A stretch of DNA of 64,000 bases from Lachnospiraceae bacterium (GCA_910575005.1 CAJTCL010000007.1:1-64000); one strand, 5' to 3'; shown: positions 1 to 8,668, numbered from the stretch's first letter. Made by a program: numbers and translations. Notes: a model not told the origin generated them from the sequence alone.

Positions 1-115
1 TTTCACTCACGTCGGCCTGCCTGACAACAGGCTTTATTGTCATGCTCTTTTTTCTATAAAATTTCTTTTGAATTTTTTCAATTATCTACTTGACTTTTAA
101 TAGTTGGTCTTTCTC

Positions 116-1507
116 CTACTCTTTCATCGGTTTTATCATTTTATTATTTGCCTGAACCATGAGCGCTGCCGCGACCGCAAGCGCCACAAGCTCTGCAATT
201 GAAAATGCCCACCAGATCATAAACGTCGCATTTTCAAGCTTTGTAAACAGCCATGCCAGCGGCAGTACGACAACGCATAACCGAAGCAGGGATACAATCA
301 GTGAATTTAACCCGCAGCCAAGCGCCTGAAATACCCCTTGTACTGCAATATTCCCGCCTGCAAACAAAAAGCTTGTCGCAATGATCCGCGCCGCCAGAAC
401 ACATAACGCTTCCGTTTCCTCAGACATGGCAAATAATCCGATCAGGGGACTTGCAAAGACCTCCAGGCCGATCGTGCCGATCAGCATAATAACCTCCGTG
501 TACAAAATTCCATAAAAAATGCCCTGTTTGACACGGTTCTTATCACCCATTCCATAATTAAAGGATACAATCGGCGTAATCGCGTCGCGCAAACCGAATC
601 CCGCGAAAAAAATAAACTGCTGGATTTTATAAAAAATACCATACGCCGTCACTGCCGCCTGCGAAACGGTGCCAAAAATCAGATTCACGCCGTATGTCAT
701 AAATGACATCAACGCCTGCATGATAATCGCCGGAAGACCAATGACATAGATTTCCTTTACAATACCTTTGTCCGGCTTCAGGTACTGCATTCCCGATTTT
801 ACTTCCGTATTTTTCCGATAGTGGAAGTACATTGCAATCAGCATGGATACCACCTGCCCGATCACGGTCGCATACGCCGCACCGCAGATCCCCATCTCAG
901 GCAGTCCGAAATAACCGAAAATCATAACCGGATCCAGCACGATATTAACAACGGCGCCCGACACCTGTGCAATCGTGGAATAGATTGTCTTTCCTGTTGA
1001 CTGTAACAGTTTTTCGTAAATCGAAAACAAGACAATGCCAAACGAGACAACAGAACAGATGGAAAGATACGAAATCCCCATTCCAAGCACCACTTCATCG
1101 TTCGTCTGACTTCCGATATAAGCCTTCACGCCAAACAGACCGAACAGTAAAAATACGATATAAATGATAAGCGCTAATGTCACTCCGTTTCCTGCAGTCC
1201 TTGCAACTTTTTCCTCGTCCCGCTGTCCCAGACTTTTTGCAAGCAGTGCATTGACGCCCACGCCTGTCCCGATGCCAAACGCTACAATCAGCATCTGAAC
1301 CGGAAACGCCAGTGTCAACGCATTTACCGCATACTCACCCATATTGGTTATATTGCCGGAATCCGGAATACGCGCCACAAACATGCTGTCCACGATGTTG
1401 TAGCATGCCTGCAGTAGCATTGATAAAATAATCGGTATCCCCATACTTAACATGACTTTCGGAACCGCCTCGGTTCCCATTTTGTTTGCTGTTACTTCTT
1501 TGTTCAA
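116..1507 (-). CDS. MATE family efflux transporter
   Basis: This is a 463-residue multidrug and toxin extrusion type antiporter, an inner-membrane protein that would export drugs or metabolites in exchange for Na+ or H+. About 12 hydrophobic segments run along its length in two similar halves, and the family pattern NIVLDPVMIFGYFG appears near the middle. I place the start at a TTG at 1507 because GGAGG lies four bases upstream; the longer reading frame adds 26 residues that do not look like MATE sequence. The length is normal for the family. It is a single gene preceded by a consensus promoter and a leader terminator, so expression is probably controlled by read-through. The substrate cannot be read from sequence. 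Confidence 0.9.
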   Translation of the reverse strand: MNKEVTANKMGTEAVPKVMLSMGIPIILSMLLQACYNIVDSMFVARIPDSGNITNMGEYAVNALTLAFPVQMLIVAFGIGTGVGVNALLAKSLGQRDEEKVARTAGNGVTLALIIYIVFLLFGLFGVKAYIGSQTNDEVVLGMGISYLSICSVVSFGIVLFSIYEKLLQSTGKTIYSTIAQVSGAVVNIVLDPVMIFGYFGLPEMGICGAAYATVIGQVVSMLIAMYFHYRKNTEVKSGMQYLKPDKGIVKEIYVIGLPAIIMQALMSFMTYGVNLIFGTVSQAAVTAYGIFYKIQQFIFFAGFGLRDAITPIVSFNYGMGDKNRVKQGIFYGILYTEVIMLIGTIGLEVFASPLIGLFAMSEETEALCVLAARIIATSFLFAGGNIAVQGVFQALGCGLNSLIVSLLRLCVVVLPLAWLFTKLENATFMIWWAFSIAELVALAVAAALMVQANNKMIKPMKE

Positions 1508-1608
1508 TTTTCCTCCGTTTCTTTTGAGAAATCTGCCGCAGCAGAAAACGCTCAGGAGACTTTTTCGGAAAGCTGCCACAACCATATTTTATTTAAATGC
1601 CCGTGTGC

Positions 1609-1647
1609 ATCAAAAAAGCGCAAACCCATCATCTGGATTTACGCTTT
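1609..1647 (-). terminator. Leader terminator/attenuator before the MATE gene
   Basis: On the minus strand a 13-bp stem (1647-1635 with 1627-1615, two G-U pairs) with a 7-base loop is followed by a U-rich run. It lies between the promoter at 1666-1694 and the start codon at 1507, so it would stop transcription inside the leader unless prevented. That position is typical of an attenuator or riboswitch expression platform. No known riboswitch aptamer was recognised. An open frame of 26 codons starts within the loop but has no clear ribosome site. Confidence 0.65.
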
Positions 1648-1665
1648 CTGCCACTCGACGGTATT

Positions 1666-1694
1666 ATTATATTTGCATTTTTGTATTTTGTCAA
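1666..1694 (-). promoter_or_regulatory. Sigma-A promoter of the MATE gene
   Basis: On the minus strand TTGACA (1694-1689) and TATAAT (1671-1666) are both perfect consensus boxes separated by exactly 17 bases. Transcription would begin near 1659, leaving a leader of about 150 bases before the TTG start at 1507. Confidence 0.8.
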
Positions 1695-2128
1695 AGGGGA
1701 ATTTTCATCATCCTATTTTCTTTGCCAGGCAGTCCCCCTCCGGCCTGCACTCCGTGCCTCGGATGGTAAGGCCGTCTCTTTGGCACGCAAAAGCACTTTT
1801 GTTAATCTTAGCTTTCACCTTATTAGAATGGAACGCCATAATATTCCTCCGTAAACGGGTATTCTTTATATTTTAACGAAAGTATACCACAAAATGATAC
1901 AAGCAGCCAAGATATGGATATGCCCCAAGCAAGTTTCAAGCTATAAGCAAAAAATTCAAAGGGGTTTTGCACAAAATCCATGCTGCCTGTATTCATTAAT
2001 ACACATAAATCTCTACAATCTGATACCCTGCCCATGGCACCGTTTCCCTTCCATCCACAACGGCTTTACTACTGCATCTCCCAGAACTCCGCATGGATCA
2101 TAAAGCTCATATGGAACATCCTCATCAC
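1695..2128. other. Gene-poor stretch with decayed coding sequence
   Basis: No intact gene is visible. Short minus-strand frames between about 1823 and 2128 carry protein-like strings, for example one ending in VPWAGYQIVEIYVY, but are broken by stops and frame changes. They continue directly from the methyltransferase fragment at 2129-2587, so this is most likely a gene graveyard and not a regulatory region. Confidence 0.4.
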
Positions 2129-2587
2129 TCAAGCAAAAATCCCGGTAACAATGCTTTTTCTCCAGCCGCCTTTCAGGTATCCGTCTATGTAATTCCGCTC
2201 CGCCACATTCACGATGCAGTCAGACCATCTCTCCAGTTCTTCTTTCGGTTTTTCCAATGAAAAGAAGGATTTCGTCTTATTGCCCGCCATCTTCACTTCC
2301 GCATTTACGCCCCTAAGCCCCACGGCATTGACCGCATCAAAAGTGGCCATGCCGCCAGGGAATCGCTCCGTCATGGCGCACAAAAGGCGGCGCACCTGCG
2401 CTTTCTCAAAATAGTAAGACTGGCCGCCTGCCGTAAACACAATTCCGTCCGACCGCCGGAAATCAATCTGGTCAAACCATGAAAAATCATTCAGGTCGCA
2501 GGACACATTCTGCTCCAGATTTCCAAGGGGGATATGTTTTTCACGCAGCGGTATCACATTTTCCATGTCCAGGCAGTACCATGGGTT
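2129..2587 (-). pseudogene. SAM-dependent methyltransferase fragment (LCM/TcmP type)
   Basis: About 150 residues resemble the middle and C-terminal part of small-molecule O-methyltransferases of the leucine carboxyl methyltransferase/TcmP group. Visible family strings are WYCLDMENVIPLREKHIPLG, DLNDFSWFDQIDF and GIVFTAGGQSYYFE. The N-terminal SAM-binding glycine loop is absent, and residues upstream of 2587 in the same frame look like unrelated sequence, so the gene is 5' truncated. The C-terminus stops early (SIVTGIFA). I infer a decayed remnant; the family assignment rests on remembered motifs. Confidence 0.55.
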
Positions 2588-2693
2588 TGTTTCTTGGTTT
2601 CCGTGAGTGAATGTGGTATAATTTCTACGGCACAGACAGACCGACAAATTGAAAGTTGACGCCGATGAAAATGAATGAAAGGAGAGAACACCT

Positions 2694-3413
2694 ATGCTCA
2701 ATGCAGGAAGCAGGATAGTAAATAATTGGATATATCCTATTGACAAAGGCTATGTACTGATTGATACAGGGTATGAAAGCGGATTTGCACATTTTAAAAA
2801 GCAACTGGCAAAGATACAAATAGCCCCTCAACAGATACGATATATTTTTTTGACACACGCTCACGATGACCACGCAGGTTATCTGAATGAAGTACTTTTG
2901 GAATGCCCTGACCTCCAAATCGTTATGAGCGACAAAGCATTAGAAAGATTATATAGAGGGCAAAACTCTTTTCATGGCGGTTGCACAACTAAGATTGCCT
3001 TGTTCTTTTGTTATTTAATGAAGTTCGTTGGCAAAGGTAAGCATTTGTTTCCCTCAATAAAGCAAGAATATCAATGTAGATGTATTCAAGTGACCGAACA
3101 AAACCGTAAGCAAGTGGAACTTTTACTGCAAGGAAAAATTATTGATACTCCCGGTCATACCGCCGATTCCATATCGCTTTTACTAAATGACGGTTCTCTA
3201 TTCTGCGGTGACGCTGCTATGAACGGCTTGCCAAGTTTACATAGAATAACCATTTGGGCAGAGGACAAAACGGCTTTTCTGAAATCTTGGGAAACAATCA
3301 TTGCACTTAGACCAAATCTAATATATCCGGGACATGGCAAGCCGTTTGAATATGAAGACCTTAAAATAAATTTAAAACGAGCAAAAAATATGGAATTGTT
3401 ACCGATTCAATAA
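2694..3413 (+). CDS. MBL-fold metallo-hydrolase
   Basis: The 239-residue protein has the metallo-beta-lactamase fold signature THAHDDHAG (HxHxDH) near residues 54-62. Further zinc ligands fit the His of DTPGHT, the Asp of FCGDAAM and the His of YPGHGKPF. Such proteins hydrolyse thioesters, lactones, phosphodiesters or similar bonds in the cytoplasm; the substrate is not predictable here. The start follows GAAAGGAG. It stands alone on the plus strand between remnants of mobile DNA, so it is probably cargo of a former element. Length and metal ligands look intact. Confidence 0.85.
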   Translation: MLNAGSRIVNNWIYPIDKGYVLIDTGYESGFAHFKKQLAKIQIAPQQIRYIFLTHAHDDHAGYLNEVLLECPDLQIVMSDKALERLYRGQNSFHGGCTTKIALFFCYLMKFVGKGKHLFPSIKQEYQCRCIQVTEQNRKQVELLLQGKIIDTPGHTADSISLLLNDGSLFCGDAAMNGLPSLHRITIWAEDKTAFLKSWETIIALRPNLIYPGHGKPFEYEDLKINLKRAKNMELLPIQ

Positions 3414-3489
3414 CTTCCAGTTTATCGCTCTAATAAAAATCTAAAACAGGGCGACGGGGTAAGTGTTTACTATCCCGCCGATTTGTCTG

Positions 3490-4050
3490 TTACCGTTCCG
3501 TATCCTGCTTTCTGCGGGGTTGCTGTTCCTGCCGCAAGATACTGTAAACGCTCTTTCTGATTTTCTCCGCTTCTTTTACTTCCTCTTTCAGTGTAAGATA
3601 CCGTTGATTGAGCGTTTTTCTTTCGGCGGTCAGTTTGGTGTATTCTTCTTTCCATGCCTTTGTCGAGATTGTAGTCTTGCCGTTCATCACGCCTTTGAGA
3701 TAATCTTTCGCCGTTGTGAATAGGATTTGCTCGGCTTCGGTCAGCGGCTTTTTCCCCTTGTACTTGAAATGTTTCAATTTCCCTTGAATATCCAGTTGTT
3801 CCCCTATCATAGTCTTGAATTTTTCATCAAGCCCCGTCATATCCATGATGTTCCTGGCTTGCAGGAAACTCAGCATATTCGCCGCGTCTTTGAGGTTATA
3901 CAACGATTGTGAATATCCCGATTTTTCCGCCTGTGCCTTGCGTGACAAAATGCCTTGAATGTAGGCGGCAAGGGTGGGCGGCTCGGTGTTCTCGGTTTCT
4001 TCCTTTAACCAGTTTTGCAGTTTGGAGATACGCGCCTTTAACTGCCGCAA
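3490..4050 (-). pseudogene. C-terminal fragment of a relaxase/mobilisation protein
   Basis: The 186 residues are charged and helical (for example KLQNWLKEE, YKGKKPLTEAEQILF, SILRQEQQP) and resemble the C-terminal tail of relaxases of Clostridia conjugative or mobilisable elements. The catalytic N-terminal domain with its Tyr and His triad is absent. The frame begins inside the truncated DtxR gene, so the upstream part was lost by a deletion whose junction lies near 4040-4055. It cannot act as a relaxase; it marks a former mobile element. Confidence 0.6.
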
Positions 4051-4355
4051 GCATCCTGCTCTGCAGTTGTTTCATCCACACCAACCGCAATAAGCTGTTC
4101 TGTAAAAAACTGGTGGCGCTCATATATTTTCTCGGCTACTTCTCTGCCCTTATCTGTCAAATGGAGAGAGCCGTCTTTATCCATTACAAGAAAGCTGCCA
4201 TCCCGCAAAAGTCCTACCGCATGGCTGATACTCGGCTTACTGAATTCCATGTGCCGGGCAAGGTCTATGGAGCGCACCGCACTTTCTTCCATTTGCCTTT
4301 GCAGTATCAGTATAGCTTCCAAATAGTCCTCGCCTGACGCGTGAAGTTTCATCAT
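4038..4355 (-). pseudogene. DtxR/MntR-type metal-dependent regulator, 3' truncated
   Basis: The 105 residues contain the N-terminal winged helix of DtxR-family repressors (GEDYLEAILILQ, SIDLARHMEFSKPSISHAVG, LTDKGREVAEKIYERHQF) and the start of the dimerisation helices with ETTAEQDAC. The frame then ends abruptly with GS and a stop, where family members continue by about 20 residues or more. The break coincides with the start of the relaxase fragment, so this is a deletion fusion. It starts 10 bases after the stop of the MATE fragment upstream, and the two probably formed one metal- or drug-responsive unit. DNA binding could survive, but dimerisation is doubtful. Confidence 0.7.
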
Positions 4356-4364
4356 CCAACCTCC

Positions 4365-5294
4365 CTACCTGTTCGCAGCTTTTAACTGATCCATTCTCCT
4401 AAATTCACTGCACATCATCCAAATAACCACGATCAGCACAACCACATCTGTAATAAGCGGAGCGCAGAACACACCATGCACACCAAGTCCGGCAACATGA
4501 GACATGATAAACACCGCAGGAATATAGATCACGATCTGGCGCAAAAGAACCAGCACACTTGCTTTAGATTCCCTTCCCAGTGATTGCATAAGGGTAAGGA
4601 TCACAACCCAAAATCCTAATACAATATAAGAGATAAAAAACCCCCTGAAATCATTTGCTCCCTGTGCGACAATTTCCGGTTCCGTGATAAACAGTGACAG
4701 CATGGCTTTTGGAGCCAATATGATCGGAAGATAAAAGATCGCCACCAGTAAAGTTGCCGCAATGGAAAAGATTTTTGTTATGTACTTTACCCTGTCATAC
4801 TGCTTCGCGCCGAAATTTGTCCCCACCGCTGGCTGATAGCCCTGACTCAATCCCCAAAGAGGGATAAATGCGAATGACTGTACCCGGAGTGTCGCGCCAA
4901 GAATCGTCTGCCACTTCCCGCCTCCATACTGCGCCGCCACGTTGTAAAGGACGGTCTGCTGTACCAAAAGCATGACCTGCATCAGCATGGCGGAAAAGCC
5001 CACGCCGAAAATTTCGGAAAACAACTCCTTCTCCGGCCGTATGGCATGAATTTTTACATTCCGGCTCTTCTTCAGGAAATACCAGATCGTCAGAACCGCC
5101 TGGACAAACTGGGAAAGAATGGTCGCATAAGCGGCTCCCTCCGCGCCTTTCCCCGCAGGGTTCATCACTGTAATCAAGATTGGATCTAAAACAATATTCA
5201 GCACCGCCGCTTCGCCGCTGATCAGCATGGCGCGTTTCAGCTTGGGAAGTATCCCAAACCCTCTTGAAAGTCCTCTCACTACCTGCAACACCAC
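4365..5294 (-). pseudogene. MATE family efflux transporter, 5' truncated
   Basis: The 309 residues match the second two thirds of a MATE transporter: LNIVLDPILITVMNPAGKGA, YQPAVGTNFGAKQYDRVKY and about eight hydrophobic segments. Family members have about 450 residues, so the first four or so membrane segments are missing. Sequence upstream of about 5260 no longer resembles a transporter in any frame, pointing to a deletion. The truncated DtxR gene follows at a 10-base gap. Not expected to be functional. Confidence 0.7.
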
Positions 5295-5536
5295 ACAGGG
5301 CGATTTTGACGGAGTTTTGAGAAAAATTTTTCAAAAAGATTTCCTTGTTTCTTAATACGGGGAAGTTTGGGAAATGCCAAATATGAATAAAAAATAACAG
5401 AGGTTTTTTGTAAGCTGTAATATGGTTTCAGAGTATGTCTATGCAGTTCTATCAGTTAGCTAAAATACTTCCTATAATGTAACGAATGATTTTCTGATTT
5501 TGGGGATATACGGCATTGCTAAATCAAGTTCCCTAC

Positions 5537-5565
5537 TTGACAACAGCTATCAATCGTGCTATCAT
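5537..5565 (+). promoter_or_regulatory. Promoter of the TetR-ABC operon
   Basis: TTGACA (5537-5542) and TATCAT (5560-5565) are separated by 17 bases, about 65 bases before the tetR-type start codon. Upstream (5295-5536) nothing else was recognised. Confidence 0.65.
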
Positions 5566-5574
5566 TTTCTTTGT

Positions 5575-5595
5575 GAATATTTATTACGAATATTC
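5575..5595. promoter_or_regulatory. Candidate operator for the TetR-type regulator
   Basis: GAATATT (5575-5581) and AATATTC (5589-5595) form a perfect 7-base inverted repeat with a 7-base centre, placed just downstream of the -10 box at 5560. A palindrome covering the transcription start is the usual site for an autoregulatory TetR repressor. The assignment to this regulator is inference. Confidence 0.5.
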
Positions 5596-5630
5596 GCAAA
5601 TGAAATTCAGAAGAAAGGAGAAGTGAAGCT

Positions 5631-6221
5631 ATGCCGTCAAAGCCAGTCCTTTCGGGCGCTGATAAAAAAGCAATCCGCAAAAAGCTGGAAGAACTATGCG
5701 AGGAATGTTGGATAGCGCAAGGGTACAAAAAGACAAGCATTAAGAATCTATGCGATAAGGCAGTTATATCTATCGGTACTTTTTATACGCTCTACCCGAC
5801 AAAGGAAGATTTATTCCTTGAAACAATCACAGACATACAAAGGAGGTTGACAGAAAAGATTATCGACATAAACAGGAACAGTCGGACGAAAGAGGGCTTT
5901 GCACAGTCCATGAAAAGGCTTTTCCGGGAATACGACAGCAAGCCGTTCCTCTACAATGTCAATACGCCGGATTTTCAGTCTTTTGTGACAAAGCTGCCAG
6001 AAGAAACGATTAAGAAAATCAAGTTTGACAGTTTCGATTTTTTCAGACAGGTTATCCATGCCGCAGACCTCAATCTGAAAATGGAGGAAGCACAGGCGTA
6101 TGGAATTTTGAGTGCGCTGCTGTCAACAATCAATGCAAAAGAAACGCTTTCCGTCACTTGTGATTATTTCGCTGTTTTTGATTTTATGGTGGATAGCCTT
6201 GTGGCAGATATTTTTGAGTAA
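5631..6221 (+). CDS. TetR/AcrR family transcriptional regulator
   Basis: The 196-residue protein starts after AAAGGAG. Its N-terminal helix-turn-helix is recognisable: GYKKTSIKNLCDKAVISIGT followed by FYTLYPTKEDLFLETI, the classic TetR pattern. The helical C-terminal part should bind a ligand and dimerise but shows no motif that names it. It is the first gene of a tightly packed operon with DUF4177, an ABC ATPase and an ABC permease, so it probably represses this exporter and is released by the exported compound. A palindrome sits over the promoter upstream. Confidence 0.88.
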   Translation: MPSKPVLSGADKKAIRKKLEELCEECWIAQGYKKTSIKNLCDKAVISIGTFYTLYPTKEDLFLETITDIQRRLTEKIIDINRNSRTKEGFAQSMKRLFREYDSKPFLYNVNTPDFQSFVTKLPEETIKKIKFDSFDFFRQVIHAADLNLKMEEAQAYGILSALLSTINAKETLSVTCDYFAVFDFMVDSLVADIFE

Positions 6222-6232
6222 AGGAGATTTTT

Positions 6233-6463
6233 ATGACAGAATTTGAGTACAAAACGGTAGTAATTGACAGCAAGGAAACAGAACATTCCGAAAAGTCGCT
6301 GTCTGATAAACTGAACCATTACGGTAAAGACGGCTGGGAACTGGTTACTTGTTTTGCCTATCCGTGCATAGGCAGCTCCCAATATTCACTTATCGGAATC
6401 GCACAGAAAGCAACTCTGATATTCAAAAGGCGGCTATGCCCCGAAAAGGGGGCGAGCGAATGA
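6233..6463 (+). CDS. DUF4177 small protein
   Basis: This 76-residue protein resembles DUF4177 proteins: FEYKTVVIDSK at the start, GKDGWELVTCFAYP in the middle and a basic tail. The family is small and of unknown function, often beside transporters or regulators in Firmicutes. It starts 11 bases after the tetR-type stop and its stop overlaps the next start (ATGA), so it is translated together with the ABC ATPase. No membrane segment or signal peptide is seen. Confidence 0.75.
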   Translation: MTEFEYKTVVIDSKETEHSEKSLSDKLNHYGKDGWELVTCFAYPCIGSSQYSLIGIAQKATLIFKRRLCPEKGASE

Positions 6464-7206
6464 CAAATGCGGTTGAAGTCCGGCATTTATCAAAATCCAT
6501 AGAGGGCAGCCCCATACTGAATGATATTTGCATGAATGTAAGGCAAGGGGAAGTATACGGATTTCTGGGCGCAAACGGCGCAGGAAAAACTTCGCTGATG
6601 AAAACACTGTACCACATCATTTTCCCCGATACAGGTACGGTATGTTTATTAGGCGAAACTATCAACAAGGGGAACAATCCCATTTTCTCCCGTATCGGCA
6701 GCATTATTGAAAGCCCTGTTTTTTACAGCCATCTAAGCGCATACGAAAACATGGAACTCCATTGCCGGTACATGGGCGCAGGCTATGAAAACATCATGGA
6801 AACGCTGTCAATGTTAGGGATTGCAGAAACGGGCAATAAAGCCGTAGGGAAATTCTCTTTGGGAATGAAACAGCGGCTTGCGCTTGCAAGGGCAATGCTC
6901 ACAAAGCCGGATTTGCTCATTTTAGACGAACCTATAAACGGCTTAGACCCACGGGGAATTATCGAAGTGCGGGAGCTGTTGTTGCGAGTCAACCATGAAT
7001 ACCACACAAGCATTTTAATATCCAGCCATATCCTTGACGAGTTGTCTAAAATTGCCGACACAATCGGAATTATTGACCACGGGGCTATGCTTGCGGAAGT
7101 ATCTATGAAAGAGCTTACGGCGAACGGGATAGACCTTGAATCCTATTATTTAGGCTTATTGGGAGGAGGTGGAAAAAATGTGGAATCTTATCCGCATGGA
7201 AATTAA
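6460..7206 (+). CDS. ABC transporter ATP-binding protein
   Basis: The 248-residue ABC ATPase has Walker A GANGAGKTS, the signature FSLGMKQR (LSGGQ variant) and Walker B LLILDEPINGLDPRG, followed by the switch His in ISSHIL. I chose ATG 6460 because it overlaps the previous stop; the longer frame adds 37 residues that overlap DUF4177. Resemblance is to ATPases of lantibiotic/bacitracin-type ABC-2 exporters (LanF/BcrA group). It would power the membrane protein encoded next, giving immunity or export at the cell membrane. Confidence 0.92.
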   Translation: MTNAVEVRHLSKSIEGSPILNDICMNVRQGEVYGFLGANGAGKTSLMKTLYHIIFPDTGTVCLLGETINKGNNPIFSRIGSIIESPVFYSHLSAYENMELHCRYMGAGYENIMETLSMLGIAETGNKAVGKFSLGMKQRLALARAMLTKPDLLILDEPINGLDPRGIIEVRELLLRVNHEYHTSILISSHILDELSKIADTIGIIDHGAMLAEVSMKELTANGIDLESYYLGLLGGGGKNVESYPHGN

Positions 7207-7873
7207 GAAAGTACCGTTAAAGCCGCATATCGCCGGATTGTTAATCGCTAACTTTATCATTTTTCTGCTTTCCGTCTTTACGTCCAGCCTTTTAACTGCA
7301 AGCGGCAATATATCCACGCTTCCGGGATTTGCCCCAGTCCAGTTAGATACGGTTACGTTAGCGGCAATGCTTGTAAGGGCTACTCTGATTGTATGGGAAG
7401 CGGTACTGATTTCCGTATTTGTGATTGAAGAATACAGAAACAAGACAATCGGCTTGCTTTTCACTTACCCGATCAACCGCACGAAACTGATTACGGCAAA
7501 ACTCATTTTGATATGTTGCATTAGTTTTACGTTCCATGTGCTGTCAAATATCTTCCAATATGCCACAATCTTTCTTGCGGCAAAATGTTTTGATTTTGTC
7601 ACGTTCAGCTTTGGAAACATACTGGCACAGACAGTTACAACAATATCCGCTATCCTGTTGGGGCTTCTCCCTCTGTATGTTGGAATGATAAAGAAGTCAA
7701 CGATTGCAACCGTTGTTTCGTCTATTGGCATTGTTGCCATAGCGTCAAACTCACAGGGAAGCAGCGCAGGACTTTTGTCAATTCCCGTTGCGGCAATTAT
7801 TTTCGGTATCATAGGAATCATTTTTTCAGCAATCGCAATGAGAAAAATGATTTTATCAGATTTAAGCAATTAA
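7178..7873 (+). CDS. ABC-2 type transporter permease
   Basis: The 231-residue membrane protein has six hydrophobic segments and the N-terminal amphipathic start MWNLIRMEIKK typical of ABC-2 permeases. EEYRNKTIGLLFTYPINRTK is a loop common in BcrB/LanE-type subunits. Start ATG 7178 follows GGAGGAGG and overlaps the ATPase gene by 29 bases. It should form the channel for the adjacent ATPase. The substrate is unknown; homologues protect against peptide antibiotics. Confidence 0.85.
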   Translation: MWNLIRMEIKKVPLKPHIAGLLIANFIIFLLSVFTSSLLTASGNISTLPGFAPVQLDTVTLAAMLVRATLIVWEAVLISVFVIEEYRNKTIGLLFTYPINRTKLITAKLILICCISFTFHVLSNIFQYATIFLAAKCFDFVTFSFGNILAQTVTTISAILLGLLPLYVGMIKKSTIATVVSSIGIVAIASNSQGSSAGLLSIPVAAIIFGIIGIIFSAIAMRKMILSDLSN

Positions 7874-7892
7874 AAGAAAGGGGGGCGATAAC

Positions 7893-8117
7893 ATGAATTT
7901 TCCAATTCCCGATTTTGTACCCGTTCCAAGTGCGGAAATCATGCAGACTATTTCAATCGTATCATTGATTGTTGGTATCTGCCTTGTGAGTGTGGGATTG
8001 CTTTTCCTGTTTCTGAACAAGAGAAAAGGGAAAGAAAAGAAAGCCACAGCCCTATGGATTGTCATAGGCGTTGGCGTTTTGCTTATTGTAAATCACGGCA
8101 TACAGTTATTATTTTAA
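7893..8117 (+). CDS. Small two-helix membrane protein
   Basis: The 74-residue protein follows AAAGGGGGG. It has two hydrophobic helices (about residues 15-40 and 52-72) separated by a Lys-rich loop (NKRKGKEKKA). I do not recognise a family. Its place in the ABC exporter operon, 19 bases after the permease, suggests a membrane accessory subunit; this is inference. Confidence 0.65.
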   Translation: MNFPIPDFVPVPSAEIMQTISIVSLIVGICLVSVGLLFLFLNKRKGKEKKATALWIVIGVGVLLIVNHGIQLLF

Positions 8118-8127
8118 GGAGGACAAA

Positions 8128-8373
8128 ATGATTAAAGAAGTAAATAAGGCTTGCGAAAAGTTGAATAGTAGATTGGGGATTTCTGTAGAGCTTCCCAACC
8201 CGAAAAAGAAAGCGTTAAAAACGGCTGCGGCTTGTAACTTAGTTGTCGGTGCTGGTCTGGTGACGGCAGGAATCCTTTTTCCGTCAAAATCTTGTGCGTT
8301 ATTGGGCGGCATCAGCGTTATCAGTAGCGTTGTACTGCGAAAGGAAAGCAAGAATAAGAACCATGAATCATGA
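8128..8373 (+). CDS. Small hypothetical protein with a membrane segment
   Basis: The 81-residue protein starts after AAGGAGG. It has a charged helical N-terminus (KEVNKACEKLNSRLG), a hydrophobic hairpin at about residues 33-70 rich in Gly and Ala, and a basic tail. No family recognised. It is in the ABC exporter operon and its end overlaps the KTR gene by 11 bases. Confidence 0.6.
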   Translation: MIKEVNKACEKLNSRLGISVELPNPKKKALKTAAACNLVVGAGLVTAGILFPSKSCALLGGISVISSVVLRKESKNKNHES

Positions 8374-8566
8374 CGGGAACGAGCAATTCAAATGGTTATT
8401 ATGCCCTGTTTGCGGAAGCAAGACACGCATTAAAATGCGGTCAGATACAGAACTTCGGAATTTCCCACTGTTCTGCCCCAAATGTAAGCAGGAAATCTTA
8501 ATCAGTGTAACACAATTTCATATTTCGGTTATCAAAGAGCCAGACGCACAGACGCAGAGCCGATAA
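8363..8566 (+). CDS. Cysteine-rich KTR domain protein
   Basis: This 67-residue protein has two CxxC pairs, LCPVCGSKTRIKMR and FCPKCKQEI, which form a small zinc ribbon with the KTR tripeptide that names the family. Such proteins occur on Tn916-like and other integrative conjugative elements of Firmicutes, often near resistance genes; the function is unknown. The ATG at 8363 overlaps the previous gene. It closes the operon and its last codons form part of the terminator stem. Confidence 0.85.
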   Translation: MNHDGNEQFKWLLCPVCGSKTRIKMRSDTELRNFPLFCPKCKQEILISVTQFHISVIKEPDAQTQSR

Positions 8567-8603
8567 CATGCAGATTTTGAACTGCTGTTATCGGCTCCTT
8601 TTT
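8557..8603 (+). terminator. Intrinsic terminator of the TetR-ABC-KTR operon
   Basis: A perfect 12-bp stem (8557-8568 with 8586-8597), extended by GCAG/CTGC inside, is followed by CTTTTTT. It overlaps the 3' end of the KTR gene. Confidence 0.85.
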
Positions 8604-8620
8604 TGATAATTCAATCCAAT

Positions 8621-8668
8621 CTGCTGAACGACAGCAAAGAAAAAACCTGTTGTTCAGCAGAGGTCTTT
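8621..8668 (+). terminator. Second hairpin, probable terminator
   Basis: CTGCTGAACGACAG (8621-8634) pairs with CTGTTGTTCAGCAG (8647-8660) over 14 bases with one G-U pair, followed by AGGTCTTTTT. It lies 24 bases after the first terminator, so the two act in tandem or mark an element boundary. The rest of the gap to 8827 shows only a possible 21-codon frame at 8712. Confidence 0.6.

Noticed and set aside
1823-2035. 70-residue minus-strand frame with a hydrophobic stretch
   Set aside because: No ribosome site and it overlaps decayed sequence in other frames; no family recognised.
4795-5334. 179-residue minus-strand frame overlapping the MATE fragment
   Set aside because: It is an alternative frame of the transporter gene with Arg/Gly-rich composition and no family resemblance.
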